A DNA stretch of 57,805 nucleotides from an uncultured cyanobacterium (GTDB lineage Bacteria; Cyanobacteriota; Cyanobacteriia; Cyanobacteriales; Chroococcidiopsidaceae), in NCBI GenBank assembly GCA_946221495.1, contig CAMIFA010000008.1, forward strand, positions 1 to 57,805, read 5' to 3'. The notes under the pieces were generated by a model that was not told the origin of the DNA, ran no database searches, and saw only the letters and a program-made list of their open reading frames with translations. Both the position numbers and the translations under genes were made by a program. Below, piece by piece: positions 43,461 to 52,999 of this stretch (its first letter is position 1; each line of letters begins with the position of its first letter).

Positions 43461-45491
43461 CTACCCTAACAAAGTTTTTGCCTTGGCTACTACATTATCT
43501 ACAGTAAAGCCAAATTTCTCCATACAAACAGGACCTGGAGCTGAAGCACCAAAAGTATCGATCCCAATTGATATACCTTCCTCACCAACATAGCGACACC
43601 AGCCAAAGGTAACGCCTGCTTCCACAGATACCCGCTTCTTCACAGCTTTAGGTAATACAGATTCACGGTAGGACTCATCTTGATCTTGGAAAAGCTCCCA
43701 ACACGCCATTGAAACTACCCGGACTTTTTTACCCTCGCCTCGTAGTTGTTCGGCTGCTTTAACACAAAGTTGAGTTTCGCTACCTGTCCCCATCAAAATA
43801 ATGTCAGGAGTACCATCGCTATCTGACAAGATGTAAGCGCCTTTCTCAACACCTTCAATAGATGTATTAGGCAAGTTAGGTTGTGCTAAACGGGATAGGG
43901 CAATAATGGTTGGTCGAGTTTTGTTACCAAATTTCTTACCTCTAGCCGCCGTAATTGCTACTTTGTAAGCACCAGAAGTTTCGTTACCGTCAGCAGGACG
44001 GATCACCAATATATCAGGAATCATCCGTAGCGAATTTATATGCTCAATCGGCTGGTGGGTAGGACCATCTTCACCTAACTGAATTGAGTCATGAGTCATG
44101 ACATAAATTACACCTGCTTCTGACAAAGCAGACAAGCGAATTGCTGCCCGCATATAGTCGGTAAAGACTAAGAACGTAGCACAGTAAGGAATTAAGCCCG
44201 AACCATCTAACGCTAAACCGTTACAAATCGCTCCCATACCATGTTCACGTACTCCAAAGCGGAGGTTACGGTTTTGGTATTGTCCCTTTTGGTAGTCTCC
44301 CGCCCCTTTAATCAACGTATTGTTAGAAGATGCGAGATCCGCAGAACCGCCAATCAATTCAGGTAAAACAGCAGATAAAGCATTAAGAGTTTTACCCGAT
44401 TGGACGCGGGTAGCTTCGGCTTTGTCTTCAGGAGTGTATTTAGGTAAAACAGATTCCCAACCTTGGGGAAGTTCTGCTTCGTGCATCCGGTCTAAGGTAG
44501 CCGCTTCTTGGGGATACTGCTCTTTGTAACGAGCATATAGTTGATTCCAATCTTCCTCTATTTTTGCGCCGCGCTCAATTGCCTTACGCCAATGCTGCAA
44601 AGCATCTTCTGGCACTTCAAAAGGCTCGTAGTTCCAACCCAAACTTTCGCGGGTAGCCTGCACTTCTGCCGCGCCTAAAGCCGCACCATGAGCTTCGTAG
44701 CTGTTAGCTTTATTGGGTGAGCCATAACCGATAGTTGTGCGAACTTTAATCATCGTTGGCTTATCGGTGACGGACTTGGCTGTTTCAATTGCTTGATGAA
44801 TTGCATCAATATTAGTGTTGCCGTCTTCTACAACCAAGACGTGCCAGCCATAAGCTTCGTAACGCTTACCGACATCTTCTGTAAAAGCAAGGTCAGTAGA
44901 ACCTTCAATCGAGATGTGGTTGTCATCGTAGAGGGCAATTAATTTGCCTAGTCCCAAATGTCCAGCTAAAGAGCAAGCTTCACTAGCTACACCTTCCATA
45001 TTGCAACCATCACCTAAAATTACATAGGTGTAGTGGTCAATAATTGGAAAATCGGGTTTGTTGAAAGTAGCAGCTAAGTGAGCCTCAGCCATCGCAATCC
45101 CTACACCGTTAGCAATTCCTTGTCCTAGTGGACCTGTGGTAATTTCTACCCCAGGATTCATAAAGTTTTCTGGGTGTCCAGGGGTTTTTGATTCCCACTG
45201 GCGGAACTGCTTAATGTCGTCGAGGGTGAGATCCTCGTAGCCAGTGAGGTAGAGTAGGGCATACTGCAACATACTACCGTGACCAGCAGATAGTAGAAAG
45301 CGATCGCGATTTAACCAAGCGGGATTTTTCGGATTAAACCGCATAAAGCGATCCCACAGCACAAATGCCATCGGAGCCGCACCCATTGGTAGTCCTGGGT
45401 GACCAGATTTTGCTTTTTCTACGGCATCAATAGCCAGAAAGCGGATTGAATTAATACAAAGTTCTTCGAGAGATTGGGTTGCAACAACCAT
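43461..45491 (-). CDS. tkt: Transketolase
   Basis: 676 residues. It moves two-carbon units between sugar phosphates in the Calvin cycle and pentose phosphate pathway with thiamine diphosphate. Signatures: SGHPGLPMGAAPMAFVLW, TPGHPENF, the thiamine motif VILGDGCNMEG and, in the central domain, RFGVREHGMGAICNGLAL. It is the third gene in the series acpP-fabF-tkt, all on the minus strand, with 140 bases between fabF and tkt. This gene order is seen in many cyanobacteria. Confidence 0.96.
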   Translation of the reverse strand: MVVATQSLEELCINSIRFLAIDAVEKAKSGHPGLPMGAAPMAFVLWDRFMRFNPKNPAWLNRDRFLLSAGHGSMLQYALLYLTGYEDLTLDDIKQFRQWESKTPGHPENFMNPGVEITTGPLGQGIANGVGIAMAEAHLAATFNKPDFPIIDHYTYVILGDGCNMEGVASEACSLAGHLGLGKLIALYDDNHISIEGSTDLAFTEDVGKRYEAYGWHVLVVEDGNTNIDAIHQAIETAKSVTDKPTMIKVRTTIGYGSPNKANSYEAHGAALGAAEVQATRESLGWNYEPFEVPEDALQHWRKAIERGAKIEEDWNQLYARYKEQYPQEAATLDRMHEAELPQGWESVLPKYTPEDKAEATRVQSGKTLNALSAVLPELIGGSADLASSNNTLIKGAGDYQKGQYQNRNLRFGVREHGMGAICNGLALDGSGLIPYCATFLVFTDYMRAAIRLSALSEAGVIYVMTHDSIQLGEDGPTHQPIEHINSLRMIPDILVIRPADGNETSGAYKVAITAARGKKFGNKTRPTIIALSRLAQPNLPNTSIEGVEKGAYILSDSDGTPDIILMGTGSETQLCVKAAEQLRGEGKKVRVVSMACWELFQDQDESYRESVLPKAVKKRVSVEAGVTFGWCRYVGEEGISIGIDTFGASAPGPVCMEKFGFTVDNVVAKAKTLLG

Positions 45492-45631
45492 AGTATGTTT
45501 GTTCTTAACGACGGGTTAGCAGTCTTTGTGGCTAGGCTAAAATGCGGATGCTCTGGAGCGCCCTAAATATGTATCACCGATCATCTCATTGTTCTGCGTT
45601 ATTAGTCATCAGCTAACTAATGACTAAATAA

Positions 45632-46882
45632 CTAAACGTACTTTTTGAATGCTAACGTGACATTGTGACCGCCAAAGCCAAACGAATTTGATAAAGCAAC
45701 TCCTACTCTTTGAGCGCGACTTTGATTAGGAACATAATCTAAATCACACTCAGGATCGGGATTGTCCAAATTGATTGTCGGTGGAATTTGGTCATTAGCG
45801 ATCGCCATTACTGTGGCAACGGCTTCAATCCCACCTGAGCCACCCAAAAGATGCCCAGTCATCGACTTAGTTGAGCTAATTGCTACTTTATATGCAGATT
45901 CACCCAAGGCTTTTTTAATGGCGGCGGTTTCTGTCGGATCGTTGGCGGCGGTACTAGTTCCATGAGCATTAATGTAGTTTACTTGCTCCCCTGTGAGGCA
46001 AGCGTCCTTCAATGCCAGTTGCATTGCTCTTGTCGCGCCTTCTCCACCTGGAACTGGTGATGTCATGTGGTAAGCATCACAAGTCATGCCATAGCCCACA
46101 ATTTCTGCATATATGCGTGCGCCGCGACTAAGGGCGTGTCCTAGTTCTTCTAGAAGTAAAATTCCTGAGCCTTCACCCATCACAAAGCCATCGCGATCGC
46201 GGTCAAATGGTCTGCTAGCATGAGCAGGATCATCATTGCGCGTCGTCGACAGCGCCCGCGCTGAGGCAAAACCTGCTACTGATAGTGGTGTTACTGCTGC
46301 TTCTGCACCGCCACAAAGCATTGCTTGCGCGTAGCCTTGTTGAATTAAGCGAAAGGCATCCCCCACTGCGTTAGAACCGGCAGCACAGGCAGTCACTGGA
46401 CAGGAGTTTGGACCTTTAGCGCCAGTATGAATCGCTGTTAATCCAGCTGCCATATTAGCAATCATCATCGGCACCATGAAAGGACTACAGCGATCAGGTC
46501 CTTTTGTCAAGTAGACAGTTTGCTGATCTTCTAATACCTTAATGCCACCAACACCAGTACCAATAATTACGCCTACCTGTTCTGCATTTAGCTCGTTAAT
46601 GACAAACTGTGCGTCTTGAATCGCTTGCAAACTTGCTGAAACTGCAAATTGAGCAAATCGATCCATGCGCTTGGCATCTTTAGCATCCAGGTAGTCTTGG
46701 GGGTTGTATCCTTTTACCTCCCCAGCAATGCGACATTTATGCTGGGAAGCATCAAATAAAGTTATCGGGGCAATGCCATTACGTCCGCTTAACAACCCTT
46801 CCCAGTATTGGTTTGGAGTATTACCAATTGGTGTAAGTGCGCCGATACCCGTTACAACAACGCGTTTACGTTCAAAATTCAT
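45632..46882 (-). CDS. fabF: 3-oxoacyl-ACP synthase II
   Basis: 416 residues. The condensing enzyme of fatty acid elongation. The catalytic Cys166 is in CPVTACAAGSNAVGDAF, and the His residues in INAHGTSTAANDPTE and STKSMTGHLLGG complete the triad. It extends acyl chains on the ACP encoded 98 bases upstream (acpP). In cyanobacteria it also helps set chain length and desaturation. Confidence 0.96.
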   Translation of the reverse strand: MNFERKRVVVTGIGALTPIGNTPNQYWEGLLSGRNGIAPITLFDASQHKCRIAGEVKGYNPQDYLDAKDAKRMDRFAQFAVSASLQAIQDAQFVINELNAEQVGVIIGTGVGGIKVLEDQQTVYLTKGPDRCSPFMVPMMIANMAAGLTAIHTGAKGPNSCPVTACAAGSNAVGDAFRLIQQGYAQAMLCGGAEAAVTPLSVAGFASARALSTTRNDDPAHASRPFDRDRDGFVMGEGSGILLLEELGHALSRGARIYAEIVGYGMTCDAYHMTSPVPGGEGATRAMQLALKDACLTGEQVNYINAHGTSTAANDPTETAAIKKALGESAYKVAISSTKSMTGHLLGGSGGIEAVATVMAIANDQIPPTINLDNPDPECDLDYVPNQSRAQRVGVALSNSFGFGGHNVTLAFKKYV

Positions 46883-46980
46883 GATTCAGTTAAAGTCAGC
46901 TCGTTCATAACGCAGAACTATGAAAGGATGAGGGTGCAGTATTAAACTTAAGTATCCTTCAGCCTTTAGTCTTGACCACA

Positions 46981-47232
46981 CTAAGCAGATGCGGCAGTTT
47001 TATTACTGATATAATCTACTGCTTGTTGAACTGTTGTGATTTGTTCAGCTGCTTCATCGGGAATTTCTATATCAAATTCTTCTTCTAAAGCCATTACTAA
47101 TTCAACAGTATCAAGAGAATCAGCTCCTAGATCGTTGGCAAAGTTAGCTTGGGGTTTAACGTTCTCAGCTTCAACAGAGAGTTGTTCCGTGACGATTTTC
47201 TTTACTTTATCAAAAATTTCTGTTTCGCTCAT
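46981..47232 (-). CDS. acpP: Acyl carrier protein
   Basis: 83 residues, acidic. Ser39 in DLGADSLDTVELVMALEEEF is the site for the phosphopantetheine arm that carries growing acyl chains. It is directly upstream of fabF in the same direction. A purine-rich repeat (GGAGTTAGGGATTGGGGATCAGGAGC) lies beyond its start, near 47366-47395. Confidence 0.97.
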   Translation of the reverse strand: MSETEIFDKVKKIVTEQLSVEAENVKPQANFANDLGADSLDTVELVMALEEEFDIEIPDEAAEQITTVQQAVDYISNKTAASA

Positions 47233-47507
47233 AAATTTAAGAGTCCTTAATACAATTACTAAAATTCCCTAGTTTGGGGTGACACAGCTATTGGGCATAC
47301 TTATCTTATCGTCAAGAGCGATCGCATAAACATATTAAATGGTCTATTTTCCAAGTGGCACTAAGAAAGGAGTTAGGGATTGGGGATCAGGAGCTAGGGA
47401 AGAAAAGATTATCCTAAAGATATAGACTTCACAGATTGAACTCTATGCCGTTTCTACTCTAGCCTTGCTGCTACTACTTTTATACTTATCCTCTAGCTCT
47501 AACTCTT

Positions 47508-48413
47508 ATGCCCGCTCAAACGCTAAAATATGCTTACTTTCCTGGTTGTGTTGCTCAAGGAGCTTGTCGGGAGCTTTACCAATCTACTGAGGCACTCACT
47601 CAAGCCTTGGGAATTGAATTAATTGAACTAAAAAAAGCTGCCTGTTGCGGCTCAGGCACATTCAAAGAAGATTCTCAATTATTGGAAGATACAGTTAACG
47701 CGCGGAATATCGCCCTAGCAGAAGAATTAAATTTACCATTACTGACTCATTGCAGCACTTGTCAGGGAGTTATTGGTCATGTTGATGAGCGCTTAAAAGA
47801 ATGCCAGAAACAAGACCCCGCCTATATAGAGCAGGTTAATGGATTACTGCAAAAAGAGAGCTGTTCACCTTATCGGGGAAGTACCGAAGTACAACATCTT
47901 TTGTATGCCTTAGTGCAAGATTACGGTTTAGCAGAAATTCAGCAACGAGTCACACATAAATTAAGCGGGTTAAAGTGTGCGGCATTTTATGGTTGCTATT
48001 TGCTTCGCGCTCAAAAGTCAATGCCTTATGATGACCCTTACAACCCGCAAGCAATGGAAAATTTGTTTCAGGCGGTAGGCGCAACACCAATTTATTACAG
48101 AGGACGAACCCAGTGCTGCGGTTGGCCGCTTGCTAGCTATGCCACTACGCAATCTTTCAAAATGGCGGGGATGCATATTCAAGATGCCCTAGCCTCCGGC
48201 GCAGATTGTATAGTCACGCCTTGCCCATTGTGTCACCTTAATTTAGATTCGCGTCAGCCGGAAGTAGAAAAAGTAATTGGTCAAAAGCTGGGTTTGCCAG
48301 TGCTGCATTTACCACAATTAATTGCTTTGGCACTAGGAGTTAAACCGCAAAAGTTAGGCTTAGATCGGCATATTGTTTCAACTCGTCCAGTGTTAGAAAA
48401 ATTAGGATTGTAG
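47508..48413 (+). CDS. HdrB-like CCG-domain protein
   Basis: 301 residues with two CCG (cysteine-rich) domains: KKAACCGSGTF with THCSTCQG, and RTQCCGWPLA with TPCPLCHLN. Each can hold an unusual iron-sulfur cluster, as in subunit B of heterodisulfide reductase and in SdhE of type E succinate dehydrogenases. The first Cys lies in YAYFPGCVAQGACRELY. In cyanobacteria this gene has been discussed as a membrane-linked subunit of succinate dehydrogenase; no other dehydrogenase gene is nearby, so the role stays open. Confidence 0.85.
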   Translation: MPAQTLKYAYFPGCVAQGACRELYQSTEALTQALGIELIELKKAACCGSGTFKEDSQLLEDTVNARNIALAEELNLPLLTHCSTCQGVIGHVDERLKECQKQDPAYIEQVNGLLQKESCSPYRGSTEVQHLLYALVQDYGLAEIQQRVTHKLSGLKCAAFYGCYLLRAQKSMPYDDPYNPQAMENLFQAVGATPIYYRGRTQCCGWPLASYATTQSFKMAGMHIQDALASGADCIVTPCPLCHLNLDSRQPEVEKVIGQKLGLPVLHLPQLIALALGVKPQKLGLDRHIVSTRPVLEKLGL

Positions 48414-48492
48414 CTAGGTAAGGGTAAAAATTAAGCCAAACACACAATTTAATTTATAAATAGTAGAAATTTTTATTGTTTTTAGTAGAATT

Positions 48493-48508
48493 ATGTACTA
48501 TAGTACAT
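48493..48508. promoter_or_regulatory. Perfect 16-bp palindrome upstream of the nuclease gene
   Basis: ATGTACTATAGTACAT is its own reverse complement and lies 168 bases upstream of the ATG at 48676. It contains a TATAGT, which could be a -10 box, so a dimeric repressor could cover a promoter here. The spacing GTA-N6-TAC rules out a classic NtcA box (GTA-N8-TAC). The leader from here to the gene is about 160 bases. Confidence 0.45.
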
Positions 48509-48675
48509 TTGTTCTTGTCGTAGGAGCATGGTTGCCCTTTAATAATACCTGTTGGGAAGTAACCTAAGTCTAGTACAGAACAGATAGCTAGACAACATTC
48601 GTGTAGCTTGGTTATCAGTTCCGCTCTCAAGTTCATGCACAATTATTGGTAGCAACCGAACTATACCTACTAAAT

Positions 48676-49668
48676 ATGAATAGTGGCATTAATGCAATTA
48701 GGGGCTATTTATTCCAATATCTAATTTGTATTCTCGATTCCTTGAAAGATGATTGGATTAGCGTCATCATCGAGCCATATACTGATGCAGAAAAAGTTGA
48801 CATTTTATGGTTTTATCGTTCATTAGACAACAAAATATATAGTAAGGCAGTTCAAGTAAAATCGAAAACAAATCAATTTGGTAAACCAGAAATCGAACGT
48901 TTAGCTCAAACTTTAAAAGATAAATTTAAAAATGCTAATGAATATGAAATAGTTTTAATTGGTCAAGCTTCTAGTACCCTAATTAAGGACTTAAATGTAA
49001 TTCAGCAGAATGAGGAAGTCAAAATACCTTATCCTAAAGTATTTGATTTAGAAGCTTTTACAGGTCATATCTGTCATAAATTAGATAAATATCTTGATGA
49101 AAATTATGCTACTCAACTACTTTGGCGCTCACGAGAAAATCTTGTTTTCAGCTTAGTTGGAGAACTCCAATATTATTCGACAAATAAGATAGAAGTTACA
49201 AGAGCAGAGTTTGAAAGCAACTTGCAGCATTGGATAAAATCTTACGTAAACTATACTGATTATGAATTACATGATAGTGAAGAATTTCGTCGTCTATGCG
49301 GTTTTGATGCTTCACCAAATTTAAGGATGGCTATTAGAAAGTTTTACAAACAATCTAGGAAGGTTAGAAGATCCTTTTTCAAGGAATGTCAAAATTTTCT
49401 TACTACCAATATCAATAACAAAGACATATTAGAAGTCATTTATCCTAAAACTGAAATGGCTGAGTTCTATTTTGGAATGTCTATGCAGATAGTAGTATTT
49501 ATTCTATTTGTATGCTCCACAATAATCATGGTTTATTTTCATTGGGTAGGCATCATACTGTTGTTATTTTCCCTTTGGTTACTTATCGCATTTGCGCCAA
49601 TAGCTAGACCATACTGTTTAGCTAAAATAATTGACAAGGAATTAAAAGAACTTTATTTAAGAAGGTAA
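48676..49668 (+). CDS. PD-(D/E)XK nuclease-like protein with C-terminal membrane helices
   Basis: 330 residues from the ATG at 48676 (frame open to 48646). The N-terminus NSGINAIRGYLFQYLICILDSLK matches the R-G-x-x-x-Q start of DUF4297/Cap4-type anti-phage nucleases. It is followed by IIEPYTDAEKVDILWFYR and KAVQVKSKTNQF. Glu33, Asp42 and Gln60-x-Lys62 fit the PD-(D/E)XK active site. A middle helical region without a known family follows, and residues about 275-315 form two membrane helices, then a short basic tail. No SAVED or other sensor domain is seen. I infer a stand-alone, membrane-attached defence nuclease. AT-rich, no HIP1 site, so probably acquired. Confidence 0.65.
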   Translation: MNSGINAIRGYLFQYLICILDSLKDDWISVIIEPYTDAEKVDILWFYRSLDNKIYSKAVQVKSKTNQFGKPEIERLAQTLKDKFKNANEYEIVLIGQASSTLIKDLNVIQQNEEVKIPYPKVFDLEAFTGHICHKLDKYLDENYATQLLWRSRENLVFSLVGELQYYSTNKIEVTRAEFESNLQHWIKSYVNYTDYELHDSEEFRRLCGFDASPNLRMAIRKFYKQSRKVRRSFFKECQNFLTTNINNKDILEVIYPKTEMAEFYFGMSMQIVVFILFVCSTIIMVYFHWVGIILLLFSLWLLIAFAPIARPYCLAKIIDKELKELYLRR

Positions 49669-49704
49669 CAAGCTGAATAGGTGGCGTTGCACAAATATTT
49701 CTGA

Positions 49705-50751
49705 TTACTTATCAGCAAAACGCTTTTGTAACTGCTTAAGAGTTTGATACATCTCCGGTATACGGCTGTAAATGGTAGCTGCCTTCAGCCATACTCTGTG
49801 AGGGATGGCTGGATAACCGGAGACAGTAATTCCTGGTTCTATATCACTGTGAATTCCGGTTTTTGCAGAGGCAATTACACCATCACCTACCTTGGCTTGA
49901 TTGGCAATTCCTACTTGTCCAGCTAGAATAACTTGATTTCCGACTTTTGTACCACCCGCCATGCCCACTTGCGCGGCGATCGCACAATTAGCACCTATTT
50001 TGCTACCGTGACCAATATGCACCATATTGTCCATCTTGGTATTCCTACCAATTCTTGTTTCGCCGACAGCCGGACGATCAATAGTGCTGTTGCAACCGAC
50101 TTCTACGCCGTCTTCTAGCACAGTGTAGCCAGACTGCTGCATTTTTACCCAGCCAGAGGCACTTGGTACAAAACCAAAGCCTTCGCCACCGATGACAGCG
50201 CCACTATGAATCACACAATCTGCACCGATACGGGTACGTTCTTGGATTGTACAGTTAGCGTGTAAAACAGTGCGATCGCCGATTTGAGAGCCTGGATAAA
50301 TCACCACGTTTGGGTGAATGCAAACTGAATTACCAATTTTTACCCCTGCTTGAATCACTACATGAGCGCCGATATATAAGTCATTACCCAAATCAGCAGT
50401 AGGATCAATTACGGCAGTAGGATGAATTTCTGCTGCTGGGTGGAATGGTTGGTAGAATAGAGCGATCGCTCTGGCAAACAATAATCTTGGCTGAGATGTC
50501 GCAATCCAGGCAATACCGCGTTCTTGTGCTTGCGCTTGTAATCCTTCATCAGTAGGCAAAATTAAAGCACTCGCCTGAGTTTTCTGAATTTGAGCAGCAA
50601 ATTTTGCTCCATCTATATAGCTGAGAGTATCAGGAGAAGCTTCATCAACAGCTGCTACCCCAATAATTTCTAGATCCTTGTCTTTATCAGAAGTTAAGCT
50701 ATTGCCAGTTGCAGCATCACTCAGTTTTTGTACAATTTCGCTAAATTTCAT
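49705..50751 (-). CDS. lpxD: UDP-3-O-acylglucosamine N-acyltransferase
   Basis: 348 residues. An N-terminal uridine-binding domain (1-105) precedes a left-handed beta-helix of hexapeptide repeats (IGAHVVIQAGVKIGNSVCI and so on) with the catalytic His in DNMVHIGHGSKIG (His248 by the usual alignment). It adds the second acyl chain in lipid A synthesis, in line with a lipopolysaccharide-bearing outer membrane. A C-terminal helical tail closes the trimer. It lies downstream of the flavoprotein gene on the same strand, 156 bases away. Confidence 0.95.
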   Translation of the reverse strand: MKFSEIVQKLSDAATGNSLTSDKDKDLEIIGVAAVDEASPDTLSYIDGAKFAAQIQKTQASALILPTDEGLQAQAQERGIAWIATSQPRLLFARAIALFYQPFHPAAEIHPTAVIDPTADLGNDLYIGAHVVIQAGVKIGNSVCIHPNVVIYPGSQIGDRTVLHANCTIQERTRIGADCVIHSGAVIGGEGFGFVPSASGWVKMQQSGYTVLEDGVEVGCNSTIDRPAVGETRIGRNTKMDNMVHIGHGSKIGANCAIAAQVGMAGGTKVGNQVILAGQVGIANQAKVGDGVIASAKTGIHSDIEPGITVSGYPAIPHRVWLKAATIYSRIPEMYQTLKQLQKRFADK

Positions 50752-50879
50752 TGTGGTGTAGTCAAGCTTAAAAATATTAAACCACCAAGAGGGAAGCGCC
50801 TAAGCACGTTAGACACCTAGTAAGAGGTAAGAATTAAGTAATAAGGAAAAGATAAATAATTATCATTAACTGCTTTCAA

Positions 50880-50907
50880 CTCAAAACTCAAAACTCAAAA
50901 CTCAAAA
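50880..50907. repeat. Heptamer tandem repeat (CTCAAAA)4
   Basis: Four perfect CTCAAAA units end directly at the stop codon (50908-50910) of the flavoprotein gene. They are another example of the heptameric repeats at 24918-24938. A partial CTCAAAT pair is also found near 16806. Confidence 0.65.
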
Positions 50908-52137
50908 CTATTCTCTACTTCCCATTGCTTCACCAGCTAAGTACGCAGTCGTCCAAGCACTTTGGAAATTAAAGCCTCCAGTTACGCCATCAATATCGAG
51001 GATTTCTCCGGCAAAGTAAAGACCTGGACAACAACGGCTTTCCATTGTTTTGAAGTTGACTTCTTTCAGGTTTACGCCGCCACAGGTAACGAATTCTTCC
51101 TTAAATGCTCCCTTCCCTTGAATTAAATAACGCCCCTGAGTAAGTTCTTGAATTAATTGATTCAGAGCTTTATTAGATATTTCCGCCCAACGGTCTTCTC
51201 CACCAATACCTACACGATTAACTAAATACTGCCAGAGACGATGGGGTAGGTCAACGCCGCGATGTAATAGAATTGCTTTTTTCGCTGCTTCAGTCTTAAC
51301 TAAGAGCAACTTTTGCCGCAAAACTTCAGGGTTGAACTCAGGTAGCCAATTAATCAGCAAAGTTGCTTGATATTGGTAGTCATGCAACACCCGCGCACCC
51401 CAAGCGGAAAGTTTTAGTACAGCCGGACCACTTAACCCCCAGTGAGTAATTAATAATGATCCAGTTTGTTCTAGCTGTGTTTTCCCATTTACTAATAGGC
51501 GTAACTGCACAGAGTCTACACTAACTCCTGCCAGATCCCTTAGCCCACGATCAAGAACGTTGAAAGTAAACAACGAAGGTACTGGCTCTTCAATTTGATG
51601 ACCTAAGGATTTTGCTATCTGATAACCGATTTGGCTGCTTCCGGTAGCGAGGAGAATGCAATTACACTGCAAAATCTCCCCTGACTTCAACACAATCTCA
51701 AACCCAGATTTTTGCCGCGACACTGAAACAACAGCTGCACCTGTGCGAACTTCCACTCCCACTGATGACGCTGCTTTTGTTAGACAGTCCACAATTGTCT
51801 CTGAACTATCAGTAATCGGAAACATTCGTCCATCTGGTTCAGTTTTTAATTTCACACCGCGATCGGCAAACCAAGCAACAGTATCTTTACTCTGAAATCG
51901 ACTAAAAGCACCTCTTAAAGCTTTGCCGCCTCTGGGGTAATTTTGGACTAATCCAGCTGGTTCAAAACAAGCATGAGTAACGTTACAACGACCACCGCCA
52001 GATATCCGAACTTTAGCTAGCGGTTGACGACTAGCTTCTAGTAATGTGACTTGGGTATGAGGATGCGCTTTCGCACAAGCGATCGCCCCAAAAAATCCAG
52101 CCGCGCCACCCCCAATTACCACTACTTGTAGTTGCAC
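50908..52137 (-). CDS. HI0933-family FAD-dependent oxidoreductase
   Basis: 409 residues. The FAD-binding motif VVIGGGAAGFFGAIACAK is at the N-terminus, and RISGGGRCNVTHACFEP and DIDGVTGGFNFQSAWTTAYLAGEAM are signatures of the HI0933 (YhiN/BaiN-like) family. Members are flavoproteins with unknown or varied reductase roles. The rubredoxin gene lies 114 bases upstream on the same strand, so electron transfer between the two products is possible, but this is inference from neighbourhood. Confidence 0.9.
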   Translation of the reverse strand: MQLQVVVIGGGAAGFFGAIACAKAHPHTQVTLLEASRQPLAKVRISGGGRCNVTHACFEPAGLVQNYPRGGKALRGAFSRFQSKDTVAWFADRGVKLKTEPDGRMFPITDSSETIVDCLTKAASSVGVEVRTGAAVVSVSRQKSGFEIVLKSGEILQCNCILLATGSSQIGYQIAKSLGHQIEEPVPSLFTFNVLDRGLRDLAGVSVDSVQLRLLVNGKTQLEQTGSLLITHWGLSGPAVLKLSAWGARVLHDYQYQATLLINWLPEFNPEVLRQKLLLVKTEAAKKAILLHRGVDLPHRLWQYLVNRVGIGGEDRWAEISNKALNQLIQELTQGRYLIQGKGAFKEEFVTCGGVNLKEVNFKTMESRCCPGLYFAGEILDIDGVTGGFNFQSAWTTAYLAGEAMGSRE

Positions 52138-52251
52138 AATAATCCTACTAACGCGCCTACTTACTAGGCTAGCTGCTTTAAAGGAGTTAGAGGTCGGGGG
52201 TGAGGAGAATTTTAGTTAATTGTGTTTAAAGTCTTCCTCAAAAGCACAAGG

Positions 52252-52443
52252 CTATTGAGTTTCAAATTGATCTTTTGTTGCGCCGCAGACAGGGCATACC
52301 CAGTCATCGGGGATATCCTCAAAAGCTGTACCTGGTGCTATTCCTCCATCGGGATCGCCTTCTTCTGGGTCATAAGTATAGGCACAGGCGGTACAAACAT
52401 AGTTCTGCATTTTGCGCTGCTCTCCATAATCGCCTGCCTGCAT
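52252..52443 (-). CDS. Rubredoxin
   Basis: 63 residues. Iron ligands Cys17, Cys20 (YVCTACAYTY), Cys50 and Cys53 (WVCPVCGATKDQF) form the FeS4 site; the loop DPEEGDPDGGIAPGTAFEDIPDDW is typical. It has no C-terminal membrane helix, so it is the soluble type and not the thylakoid-bound RubA. I chose the ATG at 52443, which has GGAGG 8 bases upstream; ATG at 52410 is an alternative. Confidence 0.94.
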   Translation of the reverse strand: MQAGDYGEQRKMQNYVCTACAYTYDPEEGDPDGGIAPGTAFEDIPDDWVCPVCGATKDQFETQ

Positions 52444-52547
52444 AGTACAAGCCTCCAGAACTAAAATTCTAGAGGCTATTTACAACTATTTAAAGTGCGT
52501 TAGCGTTAGCGTTCACGTAGCTTGCTTCCCGCAGCTGTGCAGTCAAA

Positions 52548-52739
52548 TTAAAAACGCCACCAAATGCTTTGCAAGCGGCTGAGAATTCCTGTAGTGATAG
52601 CTAGCAGAATTAATAGCAAAATGATACCGCCGGGAATAAATGTCAGAATCCCAAAGCCTCTAAGGAGCCAAAGAGCTATTGTAATTCCTAGAATAATGCC
52701 GAAAGTCTGCGATACACTTCTAGACTTGGGATGGCTCAT
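52548..52739 (-). CDS. Small two-helix membrane protein
   Basis: 63 residues: a basic start (SHPKSRSVSQTF) and two hydrophobic helices (GIILGITIALWLLRGFGIL and FIPGGIILLLILLAITTGIL). No known function, but such proteins recur in cyanobacteria. A repeated TAGCGT run (52500-52516) lies just past its end, before the rubredoxin gene. Confidence 0.6.
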   Translation of the reverse strand: MSHPKSRSVSQTFGIILGITIALWLLRGFGILTFIPGGIILLLILLAITTGILSRLQSIWWRF

Positions 52740-52999
52740 CTACATATTTACCTCTCAACTACCATAGCTCCTCCATGTTAAATAATAACCTTGTCAGAGA
52801 TTTTGCGGCGTTGCAAGTCTCAATTTATCCAGGTGTAGTGTCAGGTGGTAAAAACTTCTTGAAACCTTTACACAAACTTTACCATCTCTTTACAAAGCTC
52901 TAGCTAAAGTGGGCAATATAACAGTTACAGTGACTGCTTTAGGGTAACTATTAACACCATTGAGCATATTTATAGTGGTTGAGGAGTGGTTGAGCTAAG

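Noticed and set aside
48493..48508. Possible NtcA nitrogen-control box
   Set aside because: The spacing is GTA-N6-TAC, while NtcA needs GTA-N8-TAC.
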